DNA from: Nitrososphaerales archaeon TH5893
Lineage (GTDB): Archaea; Thermoproteota; Nitrososphaeria; Nitrososphaerales; Nitrososphaeraceae
Assembly (NCBI GenBank): GCA_014523685.1
Contig: JAATVT010000095.1
Location: forward strand, 1 to 10,514
Direction of reading: 5' to 3'
Length of the DNA stretch: 10,514 bases
Shown here: in pieces, positions 1-6,162 of the stretch
How the letters are laid out: each line of letters starts with the position of its first letter
How positions within the stretch are numbered: position 1 is the stretch's first letter
Position numbers and translations under genes: made by a program
The notes under the pieces: generated by a model
Told to the model about the DNA's origin: nothing
The model's input: only the letters and a program-made list of their open reading frames with translations
Database searches by the model: none

Positions 1-877
1 CTATTCGCTTTGCAAAAGGATGATCAGGGTATTTTAATACCGTAAGAAATTCTCTCCTGCTAAACTGAATGTCGCAATAGCAGGGAATTGTACAAATAAT
101 GTCCAAGCCAACGTCAGTAGAAAGTAGCTTACCGATATCGTTTTGCTCGCTCTCATTTTGTTGTAATGCAACGGTTTTATTGATACTATTACTTATAGTA
201 GTTGATTGAGCAGAGTTTGGAGACGGGGTAGCGATATTCATTGTTACTGCAGACGAGGGGGTACAATAACCTGAAACTCTATTTAATACAAGATATGATT
301 TAGCGCCAAACTTTGAAAATGAGCTGTAGATGTCGCCTGCCATCTTTCTAGTACCGTCAATATCAAGATTATCCATCTTAAGAGTTAGAAAAAGAGTATC
401 TGCGACAGCCAATGCATTTATCGACCAGTATCTTATGCCTGGACTTGTATCAATTATAATATAATCTGAATCATAATTGGAAATTATCTGCTCCCGTAAA
501 AGTACAAACCTTCTAAGTAGCTATATCTTAGAATTATCTTGTTTTCCACCCCCATCGAGCTTGTATATCTCTTCCTTTTTTGGGTTGCAGAAGCTAACAT
601 ACAACTTCCCATTAATTGGGCTACTAGAATTATTTTCATCGATAATATGTGTAAGATCCACCAAAACATCATCGATATGCGCATTGCTCCAGAAAAAATC
701 ATTAATCCATTTTCTGGGCTCCTTCTCAAAGTACGCCTGAAGACTGGGGGCATAGACATCTAAATCCATAAGGAATACACGATATCCTTTTTTCGCCAAC
801 AAGACAGCAAAATTGGAGGCTATTGTTGTTTTTCCAGTGCCGCCTTTATACGAATGAAAGGCGATACATTTAGTCAT
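1..877 (-). pseudogene. ParA/MinD-type P-loop ATPase, interrupted by an in-frame amber codon, 3' end beyond the window
   Basis: Starts at ATG 877 and reads into a deviant Walker A motif, KGGTGKTT (residues 11-18), then the switch-like DLD (38-40). A TAG at 521-523 closes the frame after 118 residues, but the same frame stays open for 173 more codons to the left edge and carries the rest of the fold: a Walker B run of IIID (140-143) followed by TSPG, and a typical LVLNR strand (196-200). A Ser/Thr/Gln/Asn-rich stretch (about 205-247) interrupts the C-terminal half. Family members use ATP-driven dimerisation to position DNA, proteins or complexes in the cell; the cargo here is unknown. The TAG fits a single CAG-to-TAG change. 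TAG ends several other genes in this window, so general amber recoding is unlikely. The gene is either recently inactivated, read through at a low level, or affected by a sequence error. I am sure of the family and unsure whether it works. Confidence 0.85.
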
Positions 878-900
878 GTCTTCTAAATGTTTTGTGATTT

Positions 901-911
901 GTGTATATAGA
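901..911 (-). promoter_or_regulatory. TATA box for the ParA/MinD-type gene
   Basis: On the minus strand this reads TCTATATACAC, with its centre about 29 bases upstream of the ATG at 877. That spacing would start the transcript at or next to the ATG, giving a leaderless mRNA. No Shine-Dalgarno sequence is visible. Confidence 0.5.
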
Positions 912-1093
912 CATTATGATAAAATGAGTGAATCGTAAGGTATGCCTACAGCGAATAAGTTCTAAATTTAATAAGGAAATAGAGTTAAGCTCATAATTGA
1001 GTACCTATTTTTACCCATTCTCCAACAACATTTCCCTCTCCAAATTCGTTCCCCTTTCCTCCTATCCTAACATCTACTTCGACTCCTGTTGTT

Positions 1094-1426
1094 GTGACCA
1101 ATGTCAACAATAATCAAGTCATAGATCAGAATAGACGAATACTTACAGAATTTGAACCCTGCAATCCTAGCGATGGTACGGTCATACTGAATCCACCAGA
1201 CAAATGGGGAATTCAACATGTGGCAGAGAATAGCACCAATAGCGCAAGTACAGACTTCATATACCGTGGACTTGAATGGACAGATCAGGGACCAGATCCA
1301 ACAACAGGGAATCCTACAACTCTAAATGGTAACATCAATAAGCTATTTCTCTGGAATAATGGTGGACAGAATATTGACCTCAGTGCTGACAATAGTGTTG
1401 CATTGAATACTATAATCAGAAGTTGA
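1094..1426 (+). CDS. Hypothetical Asn/Thr-rich protein, possibly the tail of a larger lost secreted protein
   Basis: I do not recognise this. The only candidate start is GTG 1094, giving 110 residues, but the frame is already open from 1001. The upstream codons encode a Pro/Ser/Thr-rich linker-like stretch, as found between domains of archaeal surface proteins. The body is polar, rich in Asn, Thr and Gly, has one Cys (residue 23) and one clear sequon (N46-S-T), and no membrane segment or signal peptide. I see no TATA box at the expected distance and no ribosome binding site. This is why I suspect a 3' fragment of a longer extracellular gene whose 5' part has gone, rather than an intact gene. 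Codon use looks coding, so it is not random sequence. Confidence 0.35.
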   Translation: MTNVNNNQVIDQNRRILTEFEPCNPSDGTVILNPPDKWGIQHVAENSTNSASTDFIYRGLEWTDQGPDPTTGNPTTLNGNINKLFLWNNGGQNIDLSADNSVALNTIIRS

Positions 1427-1852
1427 GCATAAGTGTCAATCGAGGGACGTATGATTGACTAGTTAGCAGATTGAAAACGTACGATTTTGAATGCAAATAT
1501 ATCTTGCATGCAGAATATGTATGAATCCTGATAGAGATATGGCCAACTCTATACCTGACCCGTACTTTGCAATAAAAAGAGAGATAGAAGGAGAGACAAG
1601 AATTGACAGTAAGCGCGAGTCATGCGATATAATATGTCTGGCCTTATAGTATTGCACAACCTTGCTTCGCAATTAGTACACAGCTCAAAGTGTCTTACGA
1701 TGTACTAATGTCAAATGTACCAAAAGAAAAAGAGTTTAGAAAACCTGAAGCTTACAACATGGATAAACGATCTCTTGAAAGCTTTGTAACTAAGTACAAA
1801 TAGCTAATGCCTGGTACTCTTGAAGTTATTTTAATTACTCACCGGCGTGGAC
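1427..1852. other. Stretch without a secure gene; two weak small plus-strand ORFs
   Basis: Two short frames look mildly coding. One runs 1491-1649 (52 residues, beginning MQIYLACRIC, with a CxxC and a charged middle). The other runs 1708-1803 (31 residues, ending SFVTKYK) and its frame is open from 1633. They are in different frames and overlap only if the second is extended upstream. Neither has a TATA box at a leaderless distance or a Shine-Dalgarno site. They may be tiny genes or pieces of one decayed gene. The longer minus-strand frame opposite them (1463-1672) is most likely a shadow. Confidence 0.3.
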
Positions 1853-1957
1853 CTATCTATGTTTTTGGTCTTGTTTTCTCCATCTATATCTGATATATAA
1901 TGCAAGAGCAGCTACAACCGGTCCTATAATATATACAAGTTTATCAAATATATCCAT
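1853..1957 (-). CDS. Tiny single-pass membrane protein (34 residues)
   Basis: ATG 1957 to TAG 1853. The protein begins MDIFDKLVYIIGPVVAALAL, a clean hydrophobic helix (about residues 7-22), followed by a strongly basic tail with R23, R25, R27, K28, K33 and R34. That charge pattern predicts an outside N-terminus and an inside C-terminus. A TATA-like element lies 23-31 bases upstream of the ATG, consistent with a leaderless transcript. I do not recognise a family, and no function can be assigned. The start, helix, tail and promoter together make it more convincing than a chance ORF of this length. It is divergent from another tiny membrane ORF that starts 38 bases away. Confidence 0.45.
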   Translation of the reverse strand: MDIFDKLVYIIGPVVAALALYIRYRWRKQDQKHR

Positions 1958-1979
1958 TTATAATTAGGGTAAAACTTGA

Positions 1980-1988
1980 TATTTTAGT
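1980..1988 (-). promoter_or_regulatory. TATA-like element for the 34-residue membrane protein
   Basis: Minus-strand CTAAAATAT, centred about 27 bases upstream of the ATG at 1957. It lies in the 38-base gap shared with the divergent small ORF starting at 1996. Confidence 0.4.
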
Positions 1989-1995
1989 ATGTTGC

Positions 1996-2094
1996 ATGCC
2001 TGAAAAACCAAAACCTGCTTTATCTATTCTACCTAAGGTCCCTCTTGATTCAGTGATGTTGTTCTTGCTAATTCTAGCTTTTCTCAAGTTCTGA
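1996..2094 (+). CDS. Tiny hydrophobic protein (32 residues), overlapping the dCMP deaminase 3' end
   Basis: ATG 1996 to TGA 2092-2094. The N-terminal half is Lys/Pro-rich (MPEKPKPALSILPKVPLD) and the C-terminal part is a hydrophobic run (about residues 19-32, with V20, M21, L22, F23, LLILAFL). This suggests a short membrane-inserted or membrane-associated peptide with its N-terminus inside. Its last 21 bases are antisense to the end of the dCMP deaminase gene, so part of the hydrophobic run could be a by-product of that overlap. A TTATAATT element (1958-1965) lies about 34 bases upstream, slightly far for a leaderless start. I recognise no family. It pairs with the divergent tiny membrane protein at 1853-1957. 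Confidence 0.3.
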   Translation: MPEKPKPALSILPKVPLDSVMLFLLILAFLKF

Positions 2095-2604
2095 TGATAG
2101 GTTAGTATCTTTGATTATGAGAGACTTCCAAGGCTTAAGAACTCCATAATCTAGTTTAACCAATTCTAGATTTGCCTCATTCAAGAGTCTCGTCCCATCC
2201 TCTGGATAATCCGCAAGCACTACCATCCTTATAATACCTACGCTGATTGCCATTTTACTACATTCAATACAGGGGGAAAAAGTAGAGTACATGGTTGCTC
2301 CCCTTGTACTTCCAGCATTTCCGAATAGTGCACACTGCATTATCGCATTAGCTTCAGCGTGAGTACATAAGCATCTATCCAGATTTTCTCCAGCTTTAGT
2401 TTCTCCCTTTATTCTTGCTATACATCTAGGACATCCACCCTCGAAGCAATTTTTGATTCCTGAAGGAGTTCCATTATAACCAGTAGCAATTTGTCTATTT
2501 TCTTTTACGATCACCGACCCAGTATGTCTTGTAACACAATTTGAGCGCAGTCTTGCTATTTCTGCCTGAAGCATAAAGTAAGTGTCCCAGTCTGGCCGTT
2601 GCAT
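2074..2604 (-). CDS. Deoxycytidylate (dCMP) deaminase family protein
   Basis: A 176-residue zinc-dependent deaminase, expected to convert dCMP to dUMP in the cytoplasm and so feed thymidylate synthesis. The family signature is complete: RPDWDTYFMLQAEIARLRS at the N-terminus, HTGSVIV and the GYNGTPSG turn (42-49), the catalytic HAE (H82, E84) and PCxxC (C112, C115), which with H82 bind the catalytic zinc. A Cys-rich insert (C53, C58, C61, C78, C80) before HAE is typical of the dCMP branch rather than cytidine deaminases or tRNA adenosine deaminases. Length is normal for the family, with about 15 extra residues at the C-terminus. It appears to be a single gene; AT-rich sequence lies upstream but no ideally placed TATA box. 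The 3' end overlaps a tiny antisense ORF. Substrate (dCMP against a related nucleotide) is inferred from family only. Confidence 0.9.
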   Translation of the reverse strand: MQRPDWDTYFMLQAEIARLRSNCVTRHTGSVIVKENRQIATGYNGTPSGIKNCFEGGCPRCIARIKGETKAGENLDRCLCTHAEANAIMQCALFGNAGSTRGATMYSTFSPCIECSKMAISVGIIRMVVLADYPEDGTRLLNEANLELVKLDYGVLKPWKSLIIKDTNLSSELEKS

Positions 2605-2893
2605 CTACGAAAATAGAATATAATTTTGACGAATATGAATCATTTCAAATCTGTGAGATAGGGGTTTTATTGGTGTTGAAAGTCTCCCCGTTGAATTACT
2701 GAGAATGGTGAATAATATCTATACCTTGTTATTTGGTTTGGTATTAACTACGTATTTTCACAAATAGAATGAGTTAATAAAGTGTCATGCTTAAGATGTT
2801 TAGACATTGTGTCATTCATAAAGTATCGGTTACTTAGGTTAAAGAAGGTGACGACCTATAGAGTTTATTTTATAATTAAATATCTATTATTTG

Positions 2894-2915
2894 TTTATCT
2901 CAAAATTAAGATAAA
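2894..2915. repeat. 7-base inverted repeat with 8-base spacer
   Basis: TTTATCT and AGATAAA are perfect complements flanking CAAAATTA. It is AT-rich and could arise by chance in this composition. It lies about 130 bases upstream of the zinc-ribbon gene TATA box, too far for a classic repressor site. Confidence 0.3.
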
Positions 2916-3044
2916 GCTAGGATGGTACTAGTATAGTATGAATTCAATATAAAAAAGTTATTGAGGACGCGTCTGGCTACCTTTAACGCTATCGCTTTAT
3001 TTATAGAAATACAATTAAGACGCAAATGATAATGCTGTTCTACA

Positions 3045-3054
3045 GTTATATTAT
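3045..3054 (+). promoter_or_regulatory. TATA box for the 71-residue zinc-ribbon gene
   Basis: GTTATATTAT, centred about 29 bases before ATG 3079. This predicts a leaderless transcript and supports the chosen start. Confidence 0.5.
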
Positions 3055-3078
3055 GGTTGCAAAGGCCTAGAACGGACC

Positions 3079-3294
3079 ATGACCACCAAGAAGATATGTT
3101 TGGATTGCGGGAAACAATTTGAAACTAAAATTCAAATAAATGAAGGTGTAGACGATGCTGCTATTGTTGTCTGTGAAGATTGTCTTAGGCTACTAAAAAG
3201 GAGATTCTGGAATTCGATGAGGTTAAAAATGAACCATAATAAAAGTAGCATTACCACTCAGGATAAGAAGAATAAGGACTCAGGAAATGAGTAA
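3079..3294 (+). CDS. Small zinc-ribbon protein (71 residues)
   Basis: Two CxxC knuckles, C7/C10 (CLDC) and C32/C35 (CEDC), separated by about 21 residues, can hold one zinc ion in a treble-clef or ribbon fold. The spacing between the knuckles contains a short beta-like segment (FETKIQI). The C-terminal half is a basic helix (LLKRRFWNSMRLKM) followed by a charged, disordered tail, so nucleic-acid or protein binding is plausible. ATG 3079 is chosen because a TATA box lies at the leaderless distance. I do not recognise a named family. Proteins like this are common in these archaea and generally uncharacterised. It is a single gene, and no poly-T terminator lies directly after the stop. Confidence 0.7.
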   Translation: MTTKKICLDCGKQFETKIQINEGVDDAAIVVCEDCLRLLKRRFWNSMRLKMNHNKSSITTQDKKNKDSGNE

Positions 3295-3341
3295 TGTTTG
3301 CTATGATAAAGTTTAAGATATGATTGTTGATTAAAATCGTT

Positions 3342-3396
3342 AAGAGGCAAGTGGCATCCTATCATTTGGGTGTACCCCAGGCATAGGATAACTCTT
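3342..3396. ncRNA. Possible structured RNA or hairpin element
   Basis: A nested stem can be drawn: AAGAG (3342-3346) with CTCTT (3392-3396), ATCCTAT (3356-3362) with ATAGGAT (3383-3389), and an inner TGGG with CCCA closing a TGTAC loop. Internal loops are asymmetric. The following bases (3404-3414) are unusually GC-rich for this window. No known RNA class (C/D box, tRNA, SRP) is recognised, so this could equally be a transcription-end hairpin of the zinc-ribbon gene. Confidence 0.25.
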
Positions 3397-3545
3397 CATC
3401 TAAACGGGCGGCCGACAGAAGCAAACATATATTCTCAAAGAGATGGTAAATCTGCCGAGTTTATATTGAGCAGACAAATTGAAAACAAAAGCTACTACAA
3501 CACTTAATTCAAATAATAGTTTTAAGATATTATTTGGCATTAGAA

Positions 3546-4151
3546 ATGTATCGGATCCTAAAGTTATCGCCTACGCAGAGAAAATTTCTATGCTCATCAT
3601 TAACCATCAAGACTTCAATAATAGGCACATTCATTGCTCTAAGTAACTTTTGTAGTTATTTGGATATCAACATCATCACTTCGATTGAACAACAAATGTT
3701 ACTTCTTTCGCCTATAGAGATGATTAGGGCATTTGCTAATCATGGAAAGGAAATATCTCTTGAGTTAAATTCTGCTACTTTTGCTCCTTTGACATCTGCT
3801 TCAGGAAATCAGGTCAAGGTCGGAGTCAATTACACAACTATTAATAACACCTTACTTGGAAATACAATAAATGCTGTTATGAAAGTTTACGCTCCAAATA
3901 CAACTGCCATAAAGTCGACTTCATTTCCGAATGGATTTACTGTCAATAGGTCAGGTATGGAAGAGATTAAAACTACTATTAGAGGCAATTCTACGCAGAA
4001 CGTAATAGCGGTGGTCCAATTTACAGATTTGAGTAAGACTATGCCAATATCGAATCCCTTACAGGTAGACCTTAATCTAACGCGTGGCTTGGGTCAGGCA
4101 TCAGCTCTGGAAGAAGAGCCAACGTATGAGATTGCAGCATTACCACCGTAA
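3546..4151 (+). CDS. Probable extracellular beta-sandwich glycoprotein
   Basis: The body (about residues 65-182 counting from TTG 3534) alternates beta-strand-like segments, e.g. KEISLELNS, NQVKVGVNYTT, NAVMKVYAPN, NVIAVVQFTDLS and LQVDLNLT, which suggests an immunoglobulin-like or similar sandwich. It has six N-x-S/T sequons (N99, N104, N122, N138, N152, N181), typical of archaeal surface proteins. An Ala-Phe-Ala before HGKEIS (residues 66-69) could be a signal peptidase site. The N-terminal 60 residues are oddly polar for a signal peptide, with a weak hydrophobic run at about 28-40. I place the start at ATG 3546 (193 residues); TTG 3534 adds four residues and is also possible. Neither has an ideal TATA box. 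The function is unknown. It may be anchored or secreted. Confidence 0.6.
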   Translation: MYRILKLSPTQRKFLCSSLTIKTSIIGTFIALSNFCSYLDINIITSIEQQMLLLSPIEMIRAFANHGKEISLELNSATFAPLTSASGNQVKVGVNYTTINNTLLGNTINAVMKVYAPNTTAIKSTSFPNGFTVNRSGMEEIKTTIRGNSTQNVIAVVQFTDLSKTMPISNPLQVDLNLTRGLGQASALEEEPTYEIAALPP

Positions 4152-4165
4152 CTAACGAGACTATC

Positions 4166-4171
4166 TTTTTT
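4166..4171 (+). terminator. Poly-T transcription end site
   Basis: A run of six T starts 15 bases after the stop of the beta-sandwich gene. Archaeal RNA polymerase can terminate at such runs without a hairpin. Confidence 0.35.
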
Positions 4172-4376
4172 ATCTATGTCATTTGGAATGCTTTAGCGAA
4201 ACAGGCCCATAATCAAGATACTTAAAAGAGATCATCTATTATATGAGGTTAAAATTCATCATTCATGAGAATTTGAATGTTTTTGTCTTTCAACCCGAGC
4301 TTCGGCGGATAAAAAATAGTTAAGAGTTGATACTCGGAGACCAACAGTTTACTATAAACAACACCATCTTATATGC

Positions 4377-4388
4377 ACTATTAAATAG
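4377..4388 (+). promoter_or_regulatory. TATA box for the 64-residue zinc-ribbon gene
   Basis: ACTATTAAATAG, with the TTAAAT core centred about 31 bases before ATG 4416. This is consistent with a leaderless or near-leaderless transcript. Confidence 0.4.
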
Positions 4389-4415
4389 AAGATTATCAGA
4401 TCTTATTAGCTGTAT

Positions 4416-4610
4416 ATGGGGCATGAAGAAATTCCCGAAGACATAAATATTCATAAAAAGATTTGGGGCAAAAATGCTGATCAGGTTGTATATGGTGGCG
4501 TAGGAAGCAAAGAAGGCGAAAATGATCATTACGAAGAAGAACGATGTCCATTTTGTGATACCAGAATTGATGAATTCGGGTACTGTGCATGTGGAGGGGT
4601 CTCAGGATAG
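4416..4610 (+). CDS. Small protein with C-terminal zinc ribbon (64 residues)
   Basis: The N-terminal 40 residues are acidic and probably flexible (MGHEEIPEDINIHKK at the start). The C-terminal 20 hold CPFC (C44, C47) and CACG (C57, C59), four cysteines that form a short zinc ribbon of the kind found in archaeal small proteins and RNA-polymerase or ribosome-associated factors. The chosen ATG has a TATA-like element at the expected distance. The stop TAG 4608-4610 is followed 41 bases later by seven T. The minus-strand frames overlapping it are shadows. No partner is visible: the next gene is convergent. The zinc-binding call is firm; the function is unknown. Confidence 0.7.
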   Translation: MGHEEIPEDINIHKKIWGKNADQVVYGGVGSKEGENDHYEEERCPFCDTRIDEFGYCACGGVSG

Positions 4611-4651
4611 GAAGATCTCTACATCAATGACTCAGCTTTACTTGTACGTTC

Positions 4652-4658
4652 TTTTTTT
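4652..4658 (+). terminator. Poly-T transcription end site after the 64-residue zinc-ribbon gene
   Basis: Seven consecutive T between two convergent genes, 41 bases after the zinc-ribbon stop. There is no strong hairpin, consistent with archaeal T-run termination. Confidence 0.45.
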
Positions 4659-4706
4659 ATATTCTTATAATTACTGATTCGCAAGGTTTTGTACATTACT
4701 TTATCG

Positions 4707-5993
4707 CTATTTTGGAACAATTCTATATATAGCACCATGTCCCAGCGAGACAACATAGAGATAGCCGTCATATGGTCCAACTTCAAGATCAGAAATTCCA
4801 CCAAAACCATCTCCAAAAATTATATCGCTATTTTCTGTTCCGTTGTTTGCAATTTTGTCAGCAAGAGAACCCTCAACTTTAAGACCAGTCCTGTTATTGG
4901 CTAAATCAAAACGGTATATGTTTCCCTGAGTAACGTCAGACACAAAAGCATCATTTGAGTACTGCTTTCCCAATTTATCAGACGGAAGAAACTTTATCGC
5001 AGTAGGTCCAACCGTGTCAGTCCATACAAATTCAGGATCACTATAATTTCCCTTCCCCCAAAAATTTACTAAATCTTGTTCGCTATAAAAATTGACCGGA
5101 GCCATTCCTTGAACTTCTAGCCATCCACTATTGAATCCAGGCTCTACGAGATTGATTTCGTCACCGTAGGAAGGGCCGTTTTCTGTGTCCCACAATTTAC
5201 CCGTCAAAGGATCGAAATCCATTCCGAAGCTATTTCTTATCCCATAAGCATAGTACTTCCTGCTAATCCCATCATCCCCTATAATACCTCCTCCCGGTAT
5301 ATGACCGTCCTGAGTAATTCTCAATATAGCACTACTTCCATCTGGCTTTCCTCCGTCTTTCATATTTTGAGCCATAGTGGTGTGGCCGTCCAGGTCGCCT
5401 ACGGAAACATACAGATTGTTATCAGGACCAATCATAATATTTCCTGCATTATGACGTGGACCTGGTACCGCTGGAAGGTCTAGGAGAAGTTTGGGGTTGA
5501 CCAGAGTATCATTCGTTAACTCATATTTGTAAAGCCTGCTGGCCAAAGGCTTCGCCCCTTCTGATTCTGTGAAATAAAGAAATACATTAGGTTTTCCAGT
5601 CTGGTTATCTTTTGAAACTGCAATTCCTAGCATACCTCTTTCTACTTCAGATGAAACATTTACTTGAAGCAAGGGTGCCGCTAACATTTGTCCATTTACT
5701 ATTCTTTGAACTGTCCCTTTATTCTTCTCCAGAACTAGTATATCATCTGGACCTACGAAAGCCATTGTGGTTGGTAACATAAGTCCTTTTGTTACCGTTT
5801 CTATTTTTAGGTCAGGATCTATAACAGCTGGTTCCCCATTTCCCATAGAGGCAACAACACCGGGTATGTCTTGTTGTGCGTATATGAGATGTGATAAAAA
5901 GGAGAATATCAAAATCAAGATAAAGCTTAGCAATAGGGTTCTCACGGATAACCCTATTAGTGAGCCATAAATAATGAGCTCTATCATATACAA
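4707..5993 (-). CDS. Secreted PQQ-dependent type sugar dehydrogenase (GSDH family, six-bladed propeller)
   Basis: A 428-residue protein matching the glucose/sorbosone dehydrogenase family, whose members oxidise sugars with PQQ on the outside of the cell. Visible hallmarks are RGMLGIAV (119-126), RHNAGNIMIGPDNNLYVSVGD (180-200), where H181 corresponds to the catalytic histidine, AYGIRNSFGMDFDPLTGKLW (249-268) with R253, ENGPSYGDEINL (271-282), and a C-terminal blade ending SLGHGAIYRI. The N-terminus carries a hydrophobic signal segment (about 19-39) ending IYAQQ. ATG 5993 has a TATA box 26 bases upstream. GTG 5945 (V17) would give a cleaner signal peptide, MRTLLLSFILILIF, and also has a TATA-like site at the right distance, so the start is uncertain. 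The substrate and cofactor are inferred from family; I see no PQQ synthesis genes here. It is a single gene. Confidence 0.9.
   Translation of the reverse strand: MYMIELIIYGSLIGLSVRTLLLSFILILIFSFLSHLIYAQQDIPGVVASMGNGEPAVIDPDLKIETVTKGLMLPTTMAFVGPDDILVLEKNKGTVQRIVNGQMLAAPLLQVNVSSEVERGMLGIAVSKDNQTGKPNVFLYFTESEGAKPLASRLYKYELTNDTLVNPKLLLDLPAVPGPRHNAGNIMIGPDNNLYVSVGDLDGHTTMAQNMKDGGKPDGSSAILRITQDGHIPGGGIIGDDGISRKYYAYGIRNSFGMDFDPLTGKLWDTENGPSYGDEINLVEPGFNSGWLEVQGMAPVNFYSEQDLVNFWGKGNYSDPEFVWTDTVGPTAIKFLPSDKLGKQYSNDAFVSDVTQGNIYRFDLANNRTGLKVEGSLADKIANNGTENSDIIFGDGFGGISDLEVGPYDGYLYVVSLGHGAIYRIVPK
5966..5976 (-). promoter_or_regulatory. Alternative TATA-like site inside the sugar dehydrogenase 5' end
   Basis: The minus strand reads through ATTATTTAT, about 26 bases before GTG 5945. 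If used, it would give a leaderless mRNA starting at the shorter signal peptide. Confidence 0.25.
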
Positions 5994-6013
5994 ATATCGA
6001 TGAAAATTGTTCC

Positions 6014-6026
6014 TATTATATTATAC
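6014..6026 (-). promoter_or_regulatory. TATA box for the sugar dehydrogenase gene
   Basis: Minus-strand GTATAATATAATA, centred about 26-27 bases upstream of ATG 5993, fits a leaderless transcript from the longer start. Confidence 0.5.
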
Positions 6027-6162
6027 AGTTGCTTTCCTGACACAAAGTATGCAACCAACAATGCACCAATGAAAAGATCATACTAAATCAGATTGATTAT
6101 AGTTTTCAAAACAAATAAGTAGGATTTCCGAATATATTAGGGACTTCCACCCAAAACCGCTT

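Larger units (their letters stand above)
2605..3078. other. Intergenic stretch with one inverted repeat
   Basis: There is no convincing gene on either strand. A 20-residue hydrophobic ORF (2705-2767) exists within a longer open frame from 2657 but lacks start signals. A perfect inverted repeat, TTTATCT (2894-2900) and AGATAAA (2909-2915) with an 8-base spacer, could be a protein-binding site or weak hairpin. The right end holds the promoter of the next gene. Confidence 0.4.

Noticed and set aside
521..523. Genome-wide amber recoding (pyrrolysine or suppressor)
   Set aside because: TAG terminates the dCMP deaminase, sugar dehydrogenase and a zinc-ribbon gene at sensible protein ends in this same window.
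484..763. Three ORFs of 74-91 residues around 477-763 on both strands
   Set aside because: All overlap the ATPase frame, which carries Walker motifs on both sides; the others show no coding character and are shadows.
1463..1672. 69-residue minus-strand ORF
   Set aside because: It lies opposite a more coding-like plus frame, with no TATA box at its start and no recognisable motif.
2657..2767. Open frame ending in a 20-residue hydrophobic peptide (ATG 2705)
   Set aside because: Coding-like in part, but too short from its only ATG and with no promoter at the expected distance.
4243..4323. 26-residue ORF beginning MRLKFIIHEN
   Set aside because: No TATA box at a leaderless distance and no motif; cannot be separated from chance in AT-rich sequence.
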